Assembly (NCBI RefSeq): GCF_004028095.1
Contig: NZ_SBHM01000007.1
Coordinates: 2,852,001 to 2,916,000, forward strand
Reading direction: 5' to 3'
DNA length: 64,000 nt
DNA from: Paenarthrobacter ureafaciens
Lineage (GTDB): Bacteria > Actinomycetota > Actinomycetes > Actinomycetales > Micrococcaceae
Made by a program: the position numbers and the translations under genes. The notes under the pieces are model-generated. The model did not search any database. It was not told where the DNA came from and saw only the letters and a list, made by a program, of their open reading frames with translations. Positions within the stretch are counted from its first letter, which is position 1, and every line of letters starts with the position of its first letter. This document shows positions 8,923 through 17,193 of the stretch, in pieces.

Positions 8923-9047
8923 TTCGACAACAACACTGACCTGCCGGTAAACTGATGAGTGGTTCCGGCCGCAGTCCGTGGCAGCTGGACCTGTTTTTGT
9001 GTGCGGCGACGCACCCAAGACAACCCGCCAGCGAAGTGTTGGGCGGG
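8923..9047 (+). promoter_or_regulatory. rpsO promoter and structured leader
   Basis: TTCGAC (8923-8928) and TAAACT (8948-8953), 19 bp apart, form a plausible promoter directly after ribF. The ~115-nt leader has a 5-bp hairpin with a 4-nt loop (9001-9014) and a 6-bp stem (9024-9029 with 9042-9047) just before the AGGAG site. S15 autoregulates translation through leader structure in other bacteria; that role here is inference. Confidence 0.45.
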
Positions 9048-9074
9048 AAGCACGGCACAACTCTAGGAGTTCAC

Positions 9075-9344
9075 GTGGCACTTGACGCCGCTGTAAAGCA
9101 GTCCATCATCAAGGAATACGCAACCTCTGAAGGCGACACCGGTTCGCCCGAGGTACAGGTTGCGGTCCTGACTCAGCGGATCAAGGATCTGACTGAGCAC
9201 ATGAAGCAGCACAAGCACGACTTCCACACCCAGCGCGGTCTCCTCGCCCTGGTTGGTCGCCGCAAGCGCATGCTTTCCTACCTGAAGGACACCGACATCG
9301 CCCGCTACCGTTCGCTCATCGAGCGTCTCGGCCTGCGCCGCTAG
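9075..9344 (+). CDS. rpsO: 30S ribosomal protein S15
   Basis: Primary 16S rRNA-binding protein of the small-subunit platform (89 aa, the usual length). GTG 9075 follows CTAGGAG. The conserved text [19 protein letters not shown], the [20 protein letters not shown] rRNA-contact region and the ending IERLGLRR are all present. It is monocistronic or nearly so: a promoter and structured leader lie upstream and a hairpin terminator follows at 9354, then pnp. Confidence 0.98.
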   Translation: MALDAAVKQSIIKEYATSEGDTGSPEVQVAVLTQRIKDLTEHMKQHKHDFHTQRGLLALVGRRKRMLSYLKDTDIARYRSLIERLGLRR

Positions 9345-9353
9345 TCTGCCTTG

Positions 9354-9388
9354 GCGGCCCGGTCCTTCGCGGAGCGGGCCGCTTTCTT
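9354..9388 (+). terminator. Terminator after rpsO
   Basis: An 8-bp GC stem (9354-9361 with 9375-9382) plus 3 inner pairs across one G-G mismatch closes a 5-nt loop, followed by TTTCTTC. Confidence 0.75.
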
Positions 9389-9405
9389 CACCACAATTAA
9401 AAACA

Positions 9406-9560
9406 GGAATCAACCGCATCGCGCATTCGCGGTCCTCGGTAGTGATTCCCGGGAGGGGCGTCGTTTGACGCTGCAGCCCGTGGATCTCGATCGATGACCG
9501 GGTGTCGTACAGGCCAGTAATAAAGAAGAGGCCTGGGTTGGTGCGGCGACTTCCGCCAAC
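9406..9560 (+). promoter_or_regulatory. Structured pnp leader
   Basis: Three stem-loops lie before pnp: GGAATCA (9406-9412) paired with TGATTCC (9443-9449), enclosing CCGC/GCGG; GCGTC/GACGC with a 4-nt loop (9458-9471); and GTTGG-GCGG paired with CCGC-CAAC (about 9537-9560), just before the GGAGGTGA ribosome site. In E. coli the pnp leader is a double-stranded element through which PNPase controls its own mRNA; a similar role here is inference. Confidence 0.45.
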
Positions 9561-9577
9561 AGAAACGGAGGTGACCC

Positions 9578-11827
9578 ATGGAGGGTCCCGAAATCCAGTT
9601 CTCAGAAGCCACAATCGACAACGGCCGCTTCGGCAAGCGCGTTATCCGCTTCGAAACCGGCCGCCTCGCCAAGCAGGCTGCCGGCGCGTCGATGGTGTAC
9701 ATCGACGACGACACCGCGCTTCTCTCCGCAACCACCGCAGGCAAGCAGCCGCGCGAAGGTTTCGACTTCTTCCCGCTGACCGTTGACGTCGAAGAGCGCA
9801 TGTACGCTGCCGGACGCATCCCGGGTTCGTTCTTCCGCCGCGAAGGCCGTCCTTCCACGGAAGCCATCCTGGCCTGCCGCCTGATGGACCGCCCGCTGCG
9901 CCCGGCCTTCGTCAAGGGGCTCCGCAACGAGGTTCAGATCGTCGTTACCGTCCTGGCCATCAACCCGGACGAGCTCTACGACGTCGTTGCCATCAACGCT
10001 TCTTCCATGTCCACGCAGCTGTCCGGCCTGCCGTTCTCCGGTCCGATCGGCGGCGTCCGCGTTGCGCTCATCGCCGACGAGCAGGGTTCCCAGTGGGTGG
10101 CCTTCCCCAAGCACTCCCAGCTTGAGAACGCCGTCTTCAACATGGTTGTTGCCGGCCGCGTAGCCGGTGACGACGTCGCCATCATGATGGTCGAGGCAGA
10201 AGCCACGGACAACTCCTGGGACCTCATCAAGGAACAGGGCGCTACCGCTCCCACCGAAGAGGTTGTCTCCGAGGGCCTTGAGGCTGCCAAGCCGTTCATC
10301 AAGGCACTGTGCGATGCGCAGGCAGACCTGGCAGCCCGCGCTGCCAAGCCGACCGTTGAGTTCCCCGTCTTCCTTGACTACCAGGACGACGCTTACGCCG
10401 CTGTCGAGGACGCTGCGGCCGAGAAGCTCGCCGCCGTCTTCCAGATCGCGGACAAGCAGGAACGCGACAACGCCTCCGACGAACTCAAGGACGAAGTCCT
10501 GGGCTCGCTCGCCGGCGAATTCGAAGGCCGCGAGAAGGAACTGTCCGCAGCATTCCGCTCGGTCACCAAGCACGTCGTCCGCCAGCGCACCCTGAAGGAC
10601 CAGATCCGCATCGACGGCCGTGGCCTGACGGACATCCGCCAGCTGACCGCCGAGGTTGAAGTTCTGCCCCGCGTGCACGGTTCGGCCATCTTCGAGCGCG
10701 GCGAGACCCAGATCATGGGTGTCACCACGCTGAACATGCTGAAGATGGAACAGCAGATCGATTCGTTGTCGCCGGTGACGCGCAAGCGCTACATGCACAA
10801 CTACAACTTCCCGCCGTACTCCACCGGTGAAACCGGCCGCGTGGGTTCCCCGAAGCGCCGCGAAATCGGCCACGGTGCACTCGCTGAGCGCGCCCTGGTT
10901 CCGGTCCTGCCCAGCCGCGAGGAATTCCCCTACGCCATCCGCCAGGTATCCGAGGCCCTTGGCTCCAACGGTTCCACCTCCATGGGCTCGGTGTGTGCTT
11001 CGACGCTCTCCATGCTGAACGCCGGCGTGCCGCTGAAGGCTCCCGTGGCAGGCATTGCCATGGGCCTCGTTTCGGACCAGGTTGACGGCCAGACCCGCTA
11101 CGCAGCCTTGACCGATATCCTCGGTGCCGAAGACGCCTTCGGCGACATGGACTTCAAGGTTGCCGGTACCTCCGAGTTCGTCACGGCCATCCAGCTGGAC
11201 ACCAAGCTCGACGGTATCCCGGCATCGGTCCTGGCAGCAGCCCTGAAGCAGGCCCGCGAAGCCCGCCTCCACATCCTCGAGGTCATCAACGCCGCGATCG
11301 ACACCCCGGACGAGCTCTCCGAGTTCGCACCGCGCGTCATCGCCGTGAAGATCCCCGTGGACAAGATCGGTGAAGTCATCGGCCCCAAGGGCAAGATGAT
11401 CAACCAGATCCAGGAAGACACCGGCGCGGATATCTCCATCGAGGACGACGGCACGGTCTACATCGGCGCGACGAACGGCCCGTCTGCAGACGCAGCACGC
11501 TCGGCTATCAATGCCATCGCCAACCCGCAGGTTCCCGAGGTCGGCGAACGCTACCTGGGCACCGTGGTGAAGACCACCACGTTCGGCGCTTTTGTCTCCT
11601 TGACTCCGGGCAAGGACGGCCTCCTGCACATCTCCGAACTCCGCAAGCTGGCCAACGGCAAGCGTGTGGACAACGTTGATGATGTTGTTTCCGTGGGCCA
11701 GAAGGTCCAGGTTGAGATCACCAAGATCGACGACCGCGGCAAGCTCTCCCTCTCCCCGGTTGTGGCCGAGGAAGAAGCAGCTTCCGGCGACGCACCGGCG
11801 GAGACCGCTGAAGAGTCCGCAGAGTAG
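9578..11827 (+). CDS. pnp: Polyribonucleotide nucleotidyltransferase (PNPase)
   Basis: Phosphorolytic 3'-5' exoribonuclease and degradosome component (749 aa). Order: first RNase PH domain ([31 protein letters not shown]), an alpha-helical linker, second RNase PH domain ([21 protein letters not shown], then MGLV and DILGAED with the catalytic Asp cluster), KH domain ([17 protein letters not shown] near 601) and an S1 domain ([15 protein letters not shown] to GKLSLSP). An acidic tail follows. A very strong GGAGGTGA ribosome site precedes the ATG. The rpsO-pnp-M16 peptidase order is conserved in actinobacteria. A minus-strand frame of similar length is a shadow. Confidence 0.98.
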   Translation: MEGPEIQFSEATIDNGRFGKRVIRFETGRLAKQAAGASMVYIDDDTALLSATTAGKQPREGFDFFPLTVDVEERMYAAGRIPGSFFRREGRPSTEAILACRLMDRPLRPAFVKGLRNEVQIVVTVLAINPDELYDVVAINASSMSTQLSGLPFSGPIGGVRVALIADEQGSQWVAFPKHSQLENAVFNMVVAGRVAGDDVAIMMVEAEATDNSWDLIKEQGATAPTEEVVSEGLEAAKPFIKALCDAQADLAARAAKPTVEFPVFLDYQDDAYAAVEDAAAEKLAAVFQIADKQERDNASDELKDEVLGSLAGEFEGREKELSAAFRSVTKHVVRQRTLKDQIRIDGRGLTDIRQLTAEVEVLPRVHGSAIFERGETQIMGVTTLNMLKMEQQIDSLSPVTRKRYMHNYNFPPYSTGETGRVGSPKRREIGHGALAERALVPVLPSREEFPYAIRQVSEALGSNGSTSMGSVCASTLSMLNAGVPLKAPVAGIAMGLVSDQVDGQTRYAALTDILGAEDAFGDMDFKVAGTSEFVTAIQLDTKLDGIPASVLAAALKQAREARLHILEVINAAIDTPDELSEFAPRVIAVKIPVDKIGEVIGPKGKMINQIQEDTGADISIEDDGTVYIGATNGPSADAARSAINAIANPQVPEVGERYLGTVVKTTTFGAFVSLTPGKDGLLHISELRKLANGKRVDNVDDVVSVGQKVQVEITKIDDRGKLSLSPVVAEEEAASGDAPAETAEESAE

Positions 11828-11846
11828 TCTGCAAGCAGTACCCTGA

Positions 11847-11880
11847 AAGGGCCGGTGGGCCTTAAAGTCCACCGGCCCTT
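11847..11880 (+). terminator. Terminator-like hairpin after pnp
   Basis: A 12-bp perfect stem (11847-11858 with 11869-11880, AAGGGCCGGTGG) closes a 10-nt loop. It is followed by CCGGC rather than a T-run. It lies between pnp and the M16 peptidase gene. Confidence 0.7.
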
Positions 11881-11902
11881 CCGGCTTATCTGAAAGGTTT
11901 TA

Positions 11903-13246
11903 ATGACTGTCGTACCCTTGCCCTTGGAGCAAACACTTCCCGGCGGCGAACTGATTCACGGAGCCGAAGGCGGCTCCGTCGTGAGGCGTTCCGTCCTGCC
12001 AGGCGGCGTCCGGGTGCTCACCGAGGCAATGCCGGGCCAGCGTTCTGCCACCATCGGGTTCTGGGTCGCAGTTGGTTCGCGCGACGAGGCCGAGGGCCAG
12101 CATGGTTCAACGCACTTCCTGGAGCACTTGTTGTTCAAGGGAACCAAGCGCAGGACCGCACTGGAAATTGCCTCGGCGTTCGACGAGGTGGGTGGCGAGT
12201 CCAACGCGGCGACCGCGAAGGAGAGCACCTGCTACTTCGCGCGCGTGCTGGACTCAGACCTGCCCATGGCCATCGACGTCATTGCCGACATGATCACCGG
12301 CGCCGTGCTCGACCCCGCGGAACTGGAGCAGGAGCGCGACGTCATCCTCGAAGAGATCGCCATGGACAGTGACGATCCAACGGACGTCGCCCACGAGAAA
12401 TTCGTGGCGGCAGTTCTTGGGAGCCACCCCCTGGCCCGCCCTATCGGGGGTACGCCCGATGCCATCAAGGCCGTCGCCCGGGACTCCGTATGGGCGCACT
12501 ACCAGCGCTACTACCGTCCGGAGGAGCTGGTGATTACCGCTGCCGGAGGCCTGGACCACGACGTCGTGTGCGATCTTGTCCTGAAGTCGGTGCAGGCCGC
12601 GGGGTGGAATCTTGACCCCGCGGCAGCTCCCGTCGACCGCCGTCCCACCGATCGTGCCGTCATTACCGGCACAGCGGGCCTGCATGTCGTGAAGCGCCCG
12701 GTGGAGCAGGCCAACATCATCGTAGGCTGCCCTACGATCGTGGCCACCGATGACCGCCGCTTCGTCATGAGCGTGCTCAACGCCGTCCTCGGCGGCGGGA
12801 TGTCCTCCAGGCTGTTCCAGGAAATCCGGGAGAAGCGCGGGCTCGTCTATTCGACGTATTCCTTCTCAGCGGCCTACGCCGACGCCGGATACTTCGGCAT
12901 GTACGCAGGCTGCACCCCCTCCAAGGTCCGCCAGGTCCTCGAACTGCTGGGCGTGGAGCTGGACAAGCTCGCGGCCGACGGCATCACGGAGGAGGAACTG
13001 CGCAAAGCAGTGGGCCAACTGAGTGGTGGCATCGTCCTGGCTCTGGAGGACACCGGTTCGCGGATGTCCCGTCTTGGCCGGGCCGAGCTGGTTTCCGGAG
13101 AGTTCCAGGATATCGACGAGACCCTGGAACGTATCCGGGCGGTCACGGTGGACGAAGTCCAGGAACTCGCCAAAGAGCTCGCCGCAGCGCCGCGAACCAT
13201 CACCGTCGTGGGACCCTTCGAAGAGAACGAAACGTTCGGGTTCTAA
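11903..13246 (+). CDS. M16 family zinc metallopeptidase
   Basis: Pitrilysin/processing-peptidase-like protease (447 aa). The inverted zinc motif HFLEH (residues 71-75) and the downstream zinc-ligand Glu region LEQERDVILEEI (about 145-157) are intact. The C-terminal half is the inactive M16_C fold with GGGMSSRLFQEIREKRGLVYS. ATG 11903 follows TGAAAGG. This is the pnp-linked peptidase often called PepR or YmxG-like in actinobacteria. The physiological substrate is not known. No signal peptide is seen, so it is probably cytoplasmic. Confidence 0.93.
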   Translation: MTVVPLPLEQTLPGGELIHGAEGGSVVRRSVLPGGVRVLTEAMPGQRSATIGFWVAVGSRDEAEGQHGSTHFLEHLLFKGTKRRTALEIASAFDEVGGESNAATAKESTCYFARVLDSDLPMAIDVIADMITGAVLDPAELEQERDVILEEIAMDSDDPTDVAHEKFVAAVLGSHPLARPIGGTPDAIKAVARDSVWAHYQRYYRPEELVITAAGGLDHDVVCDLVLKSVQAAGWNLDPAAAPVDRRPTDRAVITGTAGLHVVKRPVEQANIIVGCPTIVATDDRRFVMSVLNAVLGGGMSSRLFQEIREKRGLVYSTYSFSAAYADAGYFGMYAGCTPSKVRQVLELLGVELDKLAADGITEEELRKAVGQLSGGIVLALEDTGSRMSRLGRAELVSGEFQDIDETLERIRAVTVDEVQELAKELAAAPRTITVVGPFEENETFGF

Positions 13247-13265
13247 AGCAACCGCTGGAGTCGCC

Positions 13266-13721
13266 GTGGACACACCAAAGAACGCAGCAGAGGTCCTGCG
13301 CCCCTTCCTGGGGCGCTGGCGGGGCATCACGGAGATAGCATCCTCGGCGTGGGGACCGGCACGTACGGCCGAGGCCGAGGCTGTGTTCACGGCTGCAGCC
13401 GGCGGGCATGCCGTCGTCCAGAGCTACAGGCACAAGGAATCGGGCGGCGCCCACCTTGAGGGCCACGGGATGTTCTCGGTGGATCCGACGCACGGCGGCA
13501 CCCTGTGGTACTACGTGGACAGCCATGGGCAGGCGCCCTCAGCGCCGGTCCGGGGCCACTGGACATCGGGCACCTTGGGTTTCGAGCGGCGAACGGCCGA
13601 CGGCGTTGCCCGCCACACGTTCCGCGTGGAAGAAGGAACCCTGGTTCACACGGCGGAACTGCGCCTGGAAGGCAGAACCGCGTTCAGCCCGCTGCTCAAG
13701 AGCGTCTTCAGGAAGGCCTAA
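13266..13721 (+). CDS. Conserved protein, DUF1579-like beta-barrel candidate
   Basis: 151-aa protein starting at GTG 13266. Its N-terminus has LRPFLGRWRGITE, then VFTAAAGGHAVVQSYRH and MFSVDPTHGGTLWYYVDSHG. This 'FLGxWxG...' pattern resembles DUF1579/lipocalin-like beta-barrel proteins; I infer a small-ligand-binding or hypothetical barrel and cannot name a ligand. It starts 19 bp after the peptidase gene with only CTGGAG as ribosome site. Its stop overlaps that of convergent moaD (shared CTAA), so the two units run into each other with no visible terminator. Confidence 0.75.
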   Translation: MDTPKNAAEVLRPFLGRWRGITEIASSAWGPARTAEAEAVFTAAAGGHAVVQSYRHKESGGAHLEGHGMFSVDPTHGGTLWYYVDSHGQAPSAPVRGHWTSGTLGFERRTADGVARHTFRVEEGTLVHTAELRLEGRTAFSPLLKSVFRKA

Positions 13722-13984
13722 CCGCCGGCGAACGGCGGCAGGACGTCGATGACGTCCTCCGCTCCCAGCGGCGCGGAGTGGTCCCTGACGGCAACCTCGT
13801 TCCTCAGGAAACTGCTCCTTGCCACGATCCGCGCAAGCGCCGGGGTGCCTTCGGGAGGCTGGGGACGTTCGACGGCGAGCGCCGCTTCCAGCAAGGCTTC
13901 CAGGCTGGTGCCTTCCGGAAGGTGGTGGATTTCTTCTTCAACGCCTGCCGCGGCGCGCGCGGCAGCGAAGTAGCGGACGAGCAA
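13718..13984 (-). CDS. moaD: Molybdopterin synthase sulfur carrier subunit MoaD
   Basis: Ubiquitin-like small subunit of molybdopterin synthase (88 aa). It ends in the obligatory Gly-Gly (LPPFAGG), which is thiocarboxylated and donates sulfur to precursor Z/cPMP. The start MLVRYFAAARAAAGVEEE is typical of MoaD. It begins 4 bp after the moaA stop, so moaA-moaD form a minus-strand unit. The partner MoaE is on the opposite strand 7 kb away at 21155. Neither an MoeB/MoeZ nor a ThiF-like activator is in the window. Confidence 0.94.
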   Translation of the reverse strand: MLVRYFAAARAAAGVEEEIHHLPEGTSLEALLEAALAVERPQPPEGTPALARIVARSSFLRNEVAVRDHSAPLGAEDVIDVLPPFAGG

Positions 13985-13988
13985 GGTA

Positions 13989-15116
13989 TCAGCCTCCGAT
14001 TGCGCTCATGCTGCGGTCAGGTTGCACGAAGTCAGGTGCACCCAGTCCCGTGTGGTCCATGCCGTGGGCCTTGGGCTTGACCCACATCGCGTCCTGCCAC
14101 CGTTCGGCGAGTTGCTGGTCCGTTGCTCCTGCGCGGAGGAGGCCCAGGAGGTCAAACTCTTCGTGGGAGAAGAGGCAGCTCATGATCTTGCCTTCGGCGG
14201 TGATCCGGGTCCGGCGGCAATCGGCACAGAACGGTTCGGTGACGGACGCGATGATGCCGACTGTTCCGAGGACCTCACCTGCCGGTTCACCGGTAGCCGC
14301 ATCCCGGCGTCGTACTTCAAAACGTTCCGCCGGAGCCCCGTCGCGTTCGCGCGGATCCGCGCTCAACACGAACTCAGTCGACAACATCTCCCGGATCTCG
14401 GCGGCCGTAATCATGTTGCGGCGCGTCCAGCCGTGGTCCGCGTCAAGCGGCATCTGCTCGATGAACCGCAGTTCGTAACCACGTCCCAACGCCCATGCCA
14501 GCAGGTGCGGCGACTCGGCATCATTGATGCCGCGCATCAGGACAGCGTTCAGCTTGACCGGTCCCAGCCCTGCTTCCCAGGCCGCATCCACGCCCGCAAG
14601 GACACGGTCCAGGAAGGGCCGCCGGGTGAGCTTGGTGAACGTTTCCTCGTGCAGGGAGTCGAGGGAAACGTTGATGCGGGTCAGGCCCGCCGCCTTCAGG
14701 GCAGCGGCTTTCTTGTCCAGTCCGACGCCATTGGTGGTCATGGAGATAGGGAGGTCCGGTTGTTCTGCGCGAAGGGCGGCGATGATGTCCACCAGGTCGG
14801 CCCGTACCAAGGGTTCGCCTCCGGTCAGGCGCAGTTCGCGGACGCCCAGGGCCCCGACGCCGACACGCACGATCCGTACGATCTCGTCCTTGGTCATGAC
14901 GGCTTGCTTGGAGAGCCACTCAAGCCCCTCGGCGGGCATGCAGTAGGTACACCGGAGATTGCATTTGTCGGTCAGGGAAAGCCGCATGTCGGTGGCGCGG
15001 CGTCCGTAACGGTCCCACAACCCCGTCGGCACATCGGCGGGCCGTGGGGGCGGAACCTGTCCCGTTCCTGCCGTGCCGCCCGAGGGAAGCGGCGGCATGC
15101 CCAGCTGAACACTCAT
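13989..15116 (-). CDS. moaA: GTP 3',8-cyclase MoaA
   Basis: Radical SAM enzyme (375 aa) that starts molybdenum cofactor synthesis by rearranging GTP; MoaC then forms cPMP. The SAM [4Fe-4S] ligands are C52, C56 and C59 in CNLRCTYCM. The second cluster is supplied by the FCADCRRTRITAEGKIMSCL region. The C-terminal Gly-Gly essential for catalysis is present. The start is fixed by a minus-strand TAGCCT 6 nt upstream (leaderless). It is divergent from the response regulator gene. An N-terminal stretch of ~35 residues rich in Pro/Gly precedes the core. Confidence 0.97.
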   Translation of the reverse strand: MSVQLGMPPLPSGGTAGTGQVPPPRPADVPTGLWDRYGRRATDMRLSLTDKCNLRCTYCMPAEGLEWLSKQAVMTKDEIVRIVRVGVGALGVRELRLTGGEPLVRADLVDIIAALRAEQPDLPISMTTNGVGLDKKAAALKAAGLTRINVSLDSLHEETFTKLTRRPFLDRVLAGVDAAWEAGLGPVKLNAVLMRGINDAESPHLLAWALGRGYELRFIEQMPLDADHGWTRRNMITAAEIREMLSTEFVLSADPRERDGAPAERFEVRRRDAATGEPAGEVLGTVGIIASVTEPFCADCRRTRITAEGKIMSCLFSHEEFDLLGLLRAGATDQQLAERWQDAMWVKPKAHGMDHTGLGAPDFVQPDRSMSAIGG

Positions 15117-15122
15117 GAATTC

Positions 15123-15128
15123 AGGCTA
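15123..15128 (-). promoter_or_regulatory. -10 element of leaderless moaA promoter
   Basis: On the minus strand TAGCCT ends 6 nt before the moaA ATG (15116). The 165-bp region to the divergent regulator (15117-15281) holds this and the regulator's -10; no Moco riboswitch-like structure was recognised. Confidence 0.6.
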
Positions 15129-15269
15129 CGCCACCGGGACGTGATGCGTGACACCAGTTCCACTCAGCGGACTCTCCGGAAGCGCTCAAGCCACCTTGCC
15201 AGTTCTTACAAAATCCCTACGCTTTGGCTCCCGGGAGCCATTTCCCGTGCCGGGCGGGTCCGGCGAACC

Positions 15270-15275
15270 TATGCT
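15270..15275 (+). promoter_or_regulatory. -10 element of the two-component operon
   Basis: TATGCT ends 6 nt before the GTG at 15282, the leaderless spacing seen repeatedly in this window. Confidence 0.55.
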
Positions 15276-15281
15276 GAAAAC

Positions 15282-16016
15282 GTGAGCACAAATGCGGCAA
15301 CACCGGCGGCGGAGCCCGGGAACCGCCGGATCCTCCTGGTCGAGGACGAGGAAACAATTGCCGGCGTCGTACGGGATTACCTGACCCGGGCCGGCTTCCA
15401 GGTGGACCTCGCCGCTGACGGGTTCACGGCCCTTAAGCTGGCGGCGGAGCGTCAGCCCGACCTGGTGCTCCTGGACCGAATGCTCCCCGGGCTGGACGGC
15501 GTGGAAGTGTGCCGCCGGCTGAGGGTGGCCATGAGCGTACCGGTGATCATGCTTACCGCTTTGGGAACCGAGGACGATCGGATCCTGGGACTGGAGATGG
15601 GTGCCGACGACTACGTCACGAAACCCTTTTCACCCCGCGAACTGGTGCTGCGGGTCAAGTCCGTGCTGCGGCGCAGCATCAAGGAGTACTCTCCTGAGCC
15701 GACCGTGGAGCTGGCCGGCTTCGTGCTGGATCCTGCGTCCCGCACAGTCACCCATCACGGCGCGGCCTTGACCTTGACCGTGCGTGAGTTCGACCTCCTG
15801 GCGTTCCTCCTGCGGCGACCCAACCAGGTGTTCAGCCGGGAGGAACTCATCAAAGCGGTGTGGGGCTGGGACTTCGGCGACCTCTCCACGGTGACGGTCC
15901 ATGTTCGCCGGTTGCGCGAGAAGGTCGAGGAGAATCCCACCAAGCCTGAACTCTTGAAGACTGTATGGGGAGTTGGCTACCGGTTCGATTCAGGAGACGG
16001 GCATGCAGGGCACTGA
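15282..16016 (+). CDS. OmpR/PhoB-family response regulator
   Basis: 244-aa two-component regulator. The receiver domain starts RILLVEDEE (acidic pocket E21/D22/E23) with phospho-acceptor D65 in DLVLLDRMLPGLDG, the switch Thr in IMLTALG, and the Lys in YVTKPFSPREL. A winged-helix DNA-binding domain follows (LTVREFDLLAFLLRRPNQVFSREEL to TVTVHVRRLREKVE, ending VWGVGYRF). GTG 15282 is chosen from the -10 position. It overlaps the kinase gene by 14 bp. It lies between moaA and a molybdoenzyme gene, so control of that enzyme is a reasonable inference, but the signal is unknown. Confidence 0.94.
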   Translation: MSTNAATPAAEPGNRRILLVEDEETIAGVVRDYLTRAGFQVDLAADGFTALKLAAERQPDLVLLDRMLPGLDGVEVCRRLRVAMSVPVIMLTALGTEDDRILGLEMGADDYVTKPFSPRELVLRVKSVLRRSIKEYSPEPTVELAGFVLDPASRTVTHHGAALTLTVREFDLLAFLLRRPNQVFSREELIKAVWGWDFGDLSTVTVHVRRLREKVEENPTKPELLKTVWGVGYRFDSGDGHAGH

Positions 16017-17193
16017 ACTTGCCACCATCCTTGGCTGGGTGCTCTTGTGGGCGTTGGTTATTGGAGCCTTCACGCTCTTCCTGCTCCGGCTCCTGCGCCG
16101 TGCGTCTGTACTGGCGCAGATCTGCCTGGTGGTGGTGGGCACCGTGGCAGTCCTGGTGGCCGGCATGGTCAGCGCGTTCAACGCCATGGTCATCTCGGCA
16201 AGGGACCTCGAAATCATTTGGTACATCCTGGCCATGGCCTCGGTGGTTGCGGTGGTGCTGTCCTTGATGCTGGGAGTGGGGGTTTCCAGGAATGCCTCGC
16301 GCCTGGTGGAGGCCGCGCGGAGGATTGGACGGGGTGAAACGTTGGAAGCCGGGGATGGTGCGGAGCGCGCTGCTCCGGCCATGACCTCCGAACTCGCCCG
16401 GTTGGCACAAGAGCTGGAAGCGAGCAGCCGAAGCCTGGCCGAATCACGGCACCGGGAAGCGGCCGTGGAAGCTGCGCGCCGGGAGCTGGTTTCCTGGATT
16501 TCGCATGACCTCCGGACGCCGCTGGCAGGTATCCGTGCCATGACCGAAGCACTCGAGGATGGCATGGCCGCCGACGTACCGGGTTACTACCGGAAGATCA
16601 TCGGACAAACCGAACAAATGACGGCGATGGTCAACGACCTCCTGGAGCTTTCCAAAATCCAGGCAGGGTCACTCCGGTTGCGGGCCGAAGCCCTGGACCT
16701 GTACGACCTCGTGAGCGATGCACTTTCCGATCTCGCGCCCCTGGCGGCCGGCCGCGGTGTGACCCTCGACGGCGGCGGCGACCGGGAGTGCATGGCAGTG
16801 GCTGACGGTCCCAGCCTGGCCCGGGCCTTGCGTAACGTGCTGCATAACGCGGTCATCTACACGGGCAGCGGCACGGAGGTCCACGTCTGGGTAGGGCGCG
16901 AGGACGGATACGCCGTAGTGGCTGTCCAGGACCAATGCGGCGGAATTCCGGAGGAGGACATCCCGCACCTCTTCGAAACCGGGTGGCAGAGGGACCCGTC
17001 ACGTGGCGCGCCGGCGGGGCTCCAGGGTATGTACAGCGGCGCGGGGATCGGGCTGAGCATGGTTGCCGGAATCGTCAAGGCGCACGGCGGAACGGTCCAG
17101 GTGGAGAACGTCGACGGCGGTTGCCGCTTTGCGCTGGCACTGCCGGCAGGAGAGTCCGCTGGAGCCGGCGCCCACCAGGGAGGGACACCATGA
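16003..17193 (+). CDS. Membrane sensor histidine kinase
   Basis: 396-aa kinase, partner of the preceding regulator. There are about three N-terminal membrane segments (residues 8-30, 38-62, 72-95) with only short loops, so no sizeable extracellular sensor domain is visible. A HAMP-like linker and short coiled region follow. The phospho-acceptor is H168 in SWISHDLRTPLAG. The ATPase domain has LRNVLHNAVIYT (N box), DQCGGIPEED (G1) and GAGIGLSMV (G2). CAGGAGACGGG precedes the ATG. It overlaps the next gene in ATGA. The compact membrane part suggests sensing within the membrane or through a partner protein. Confidence 0.93.
   Translation: MQGTELATILGWVLLWALVIGAFTLFLLRLLRRASVLAQICLVVVGTVAVLVAGMVSAFNAMVISARDLEIIWYILAMASVVAVVLSLMLGVGVSRNASRLVEAARRIGRGETLEAGDGAERAAPAMTSELARLAQELEASSRSLAESRHREAAVEAARRELVSWISHDLRTPLAGIRAMTEALEDGMAADVPGYYRKIIGQTEQMTAMVNDLLELSKIQAGSLRLRAEALDLYDLVSDALSDLAPLAAGRGVTLDGGGDRECMAVADGPSLARALRNVLHNAVIYTGSGTEVHVWVGREDGYAVVAVQDQCGGIPEEDIPHLFETGWQRDPSRGAPAGLQGMYSGAGIGLSMVAGIVKAHGGTVQVENVDGGCRFALALPAGESAGAGAHQGGTP

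Noticed and set aside
9465..9470. TTGACG as a -35 for a pnp promoter
   Set aside because: It is part of the GCGTC/GACGC hairpin and no -10 lies 16-18 bp downstream.
9602..11872. 756-codon minus-strand open frame opposite pnp
   Set aside because: Codon-bias shadow of PNPase; its translation resembles no protein and the sense gene is complete.
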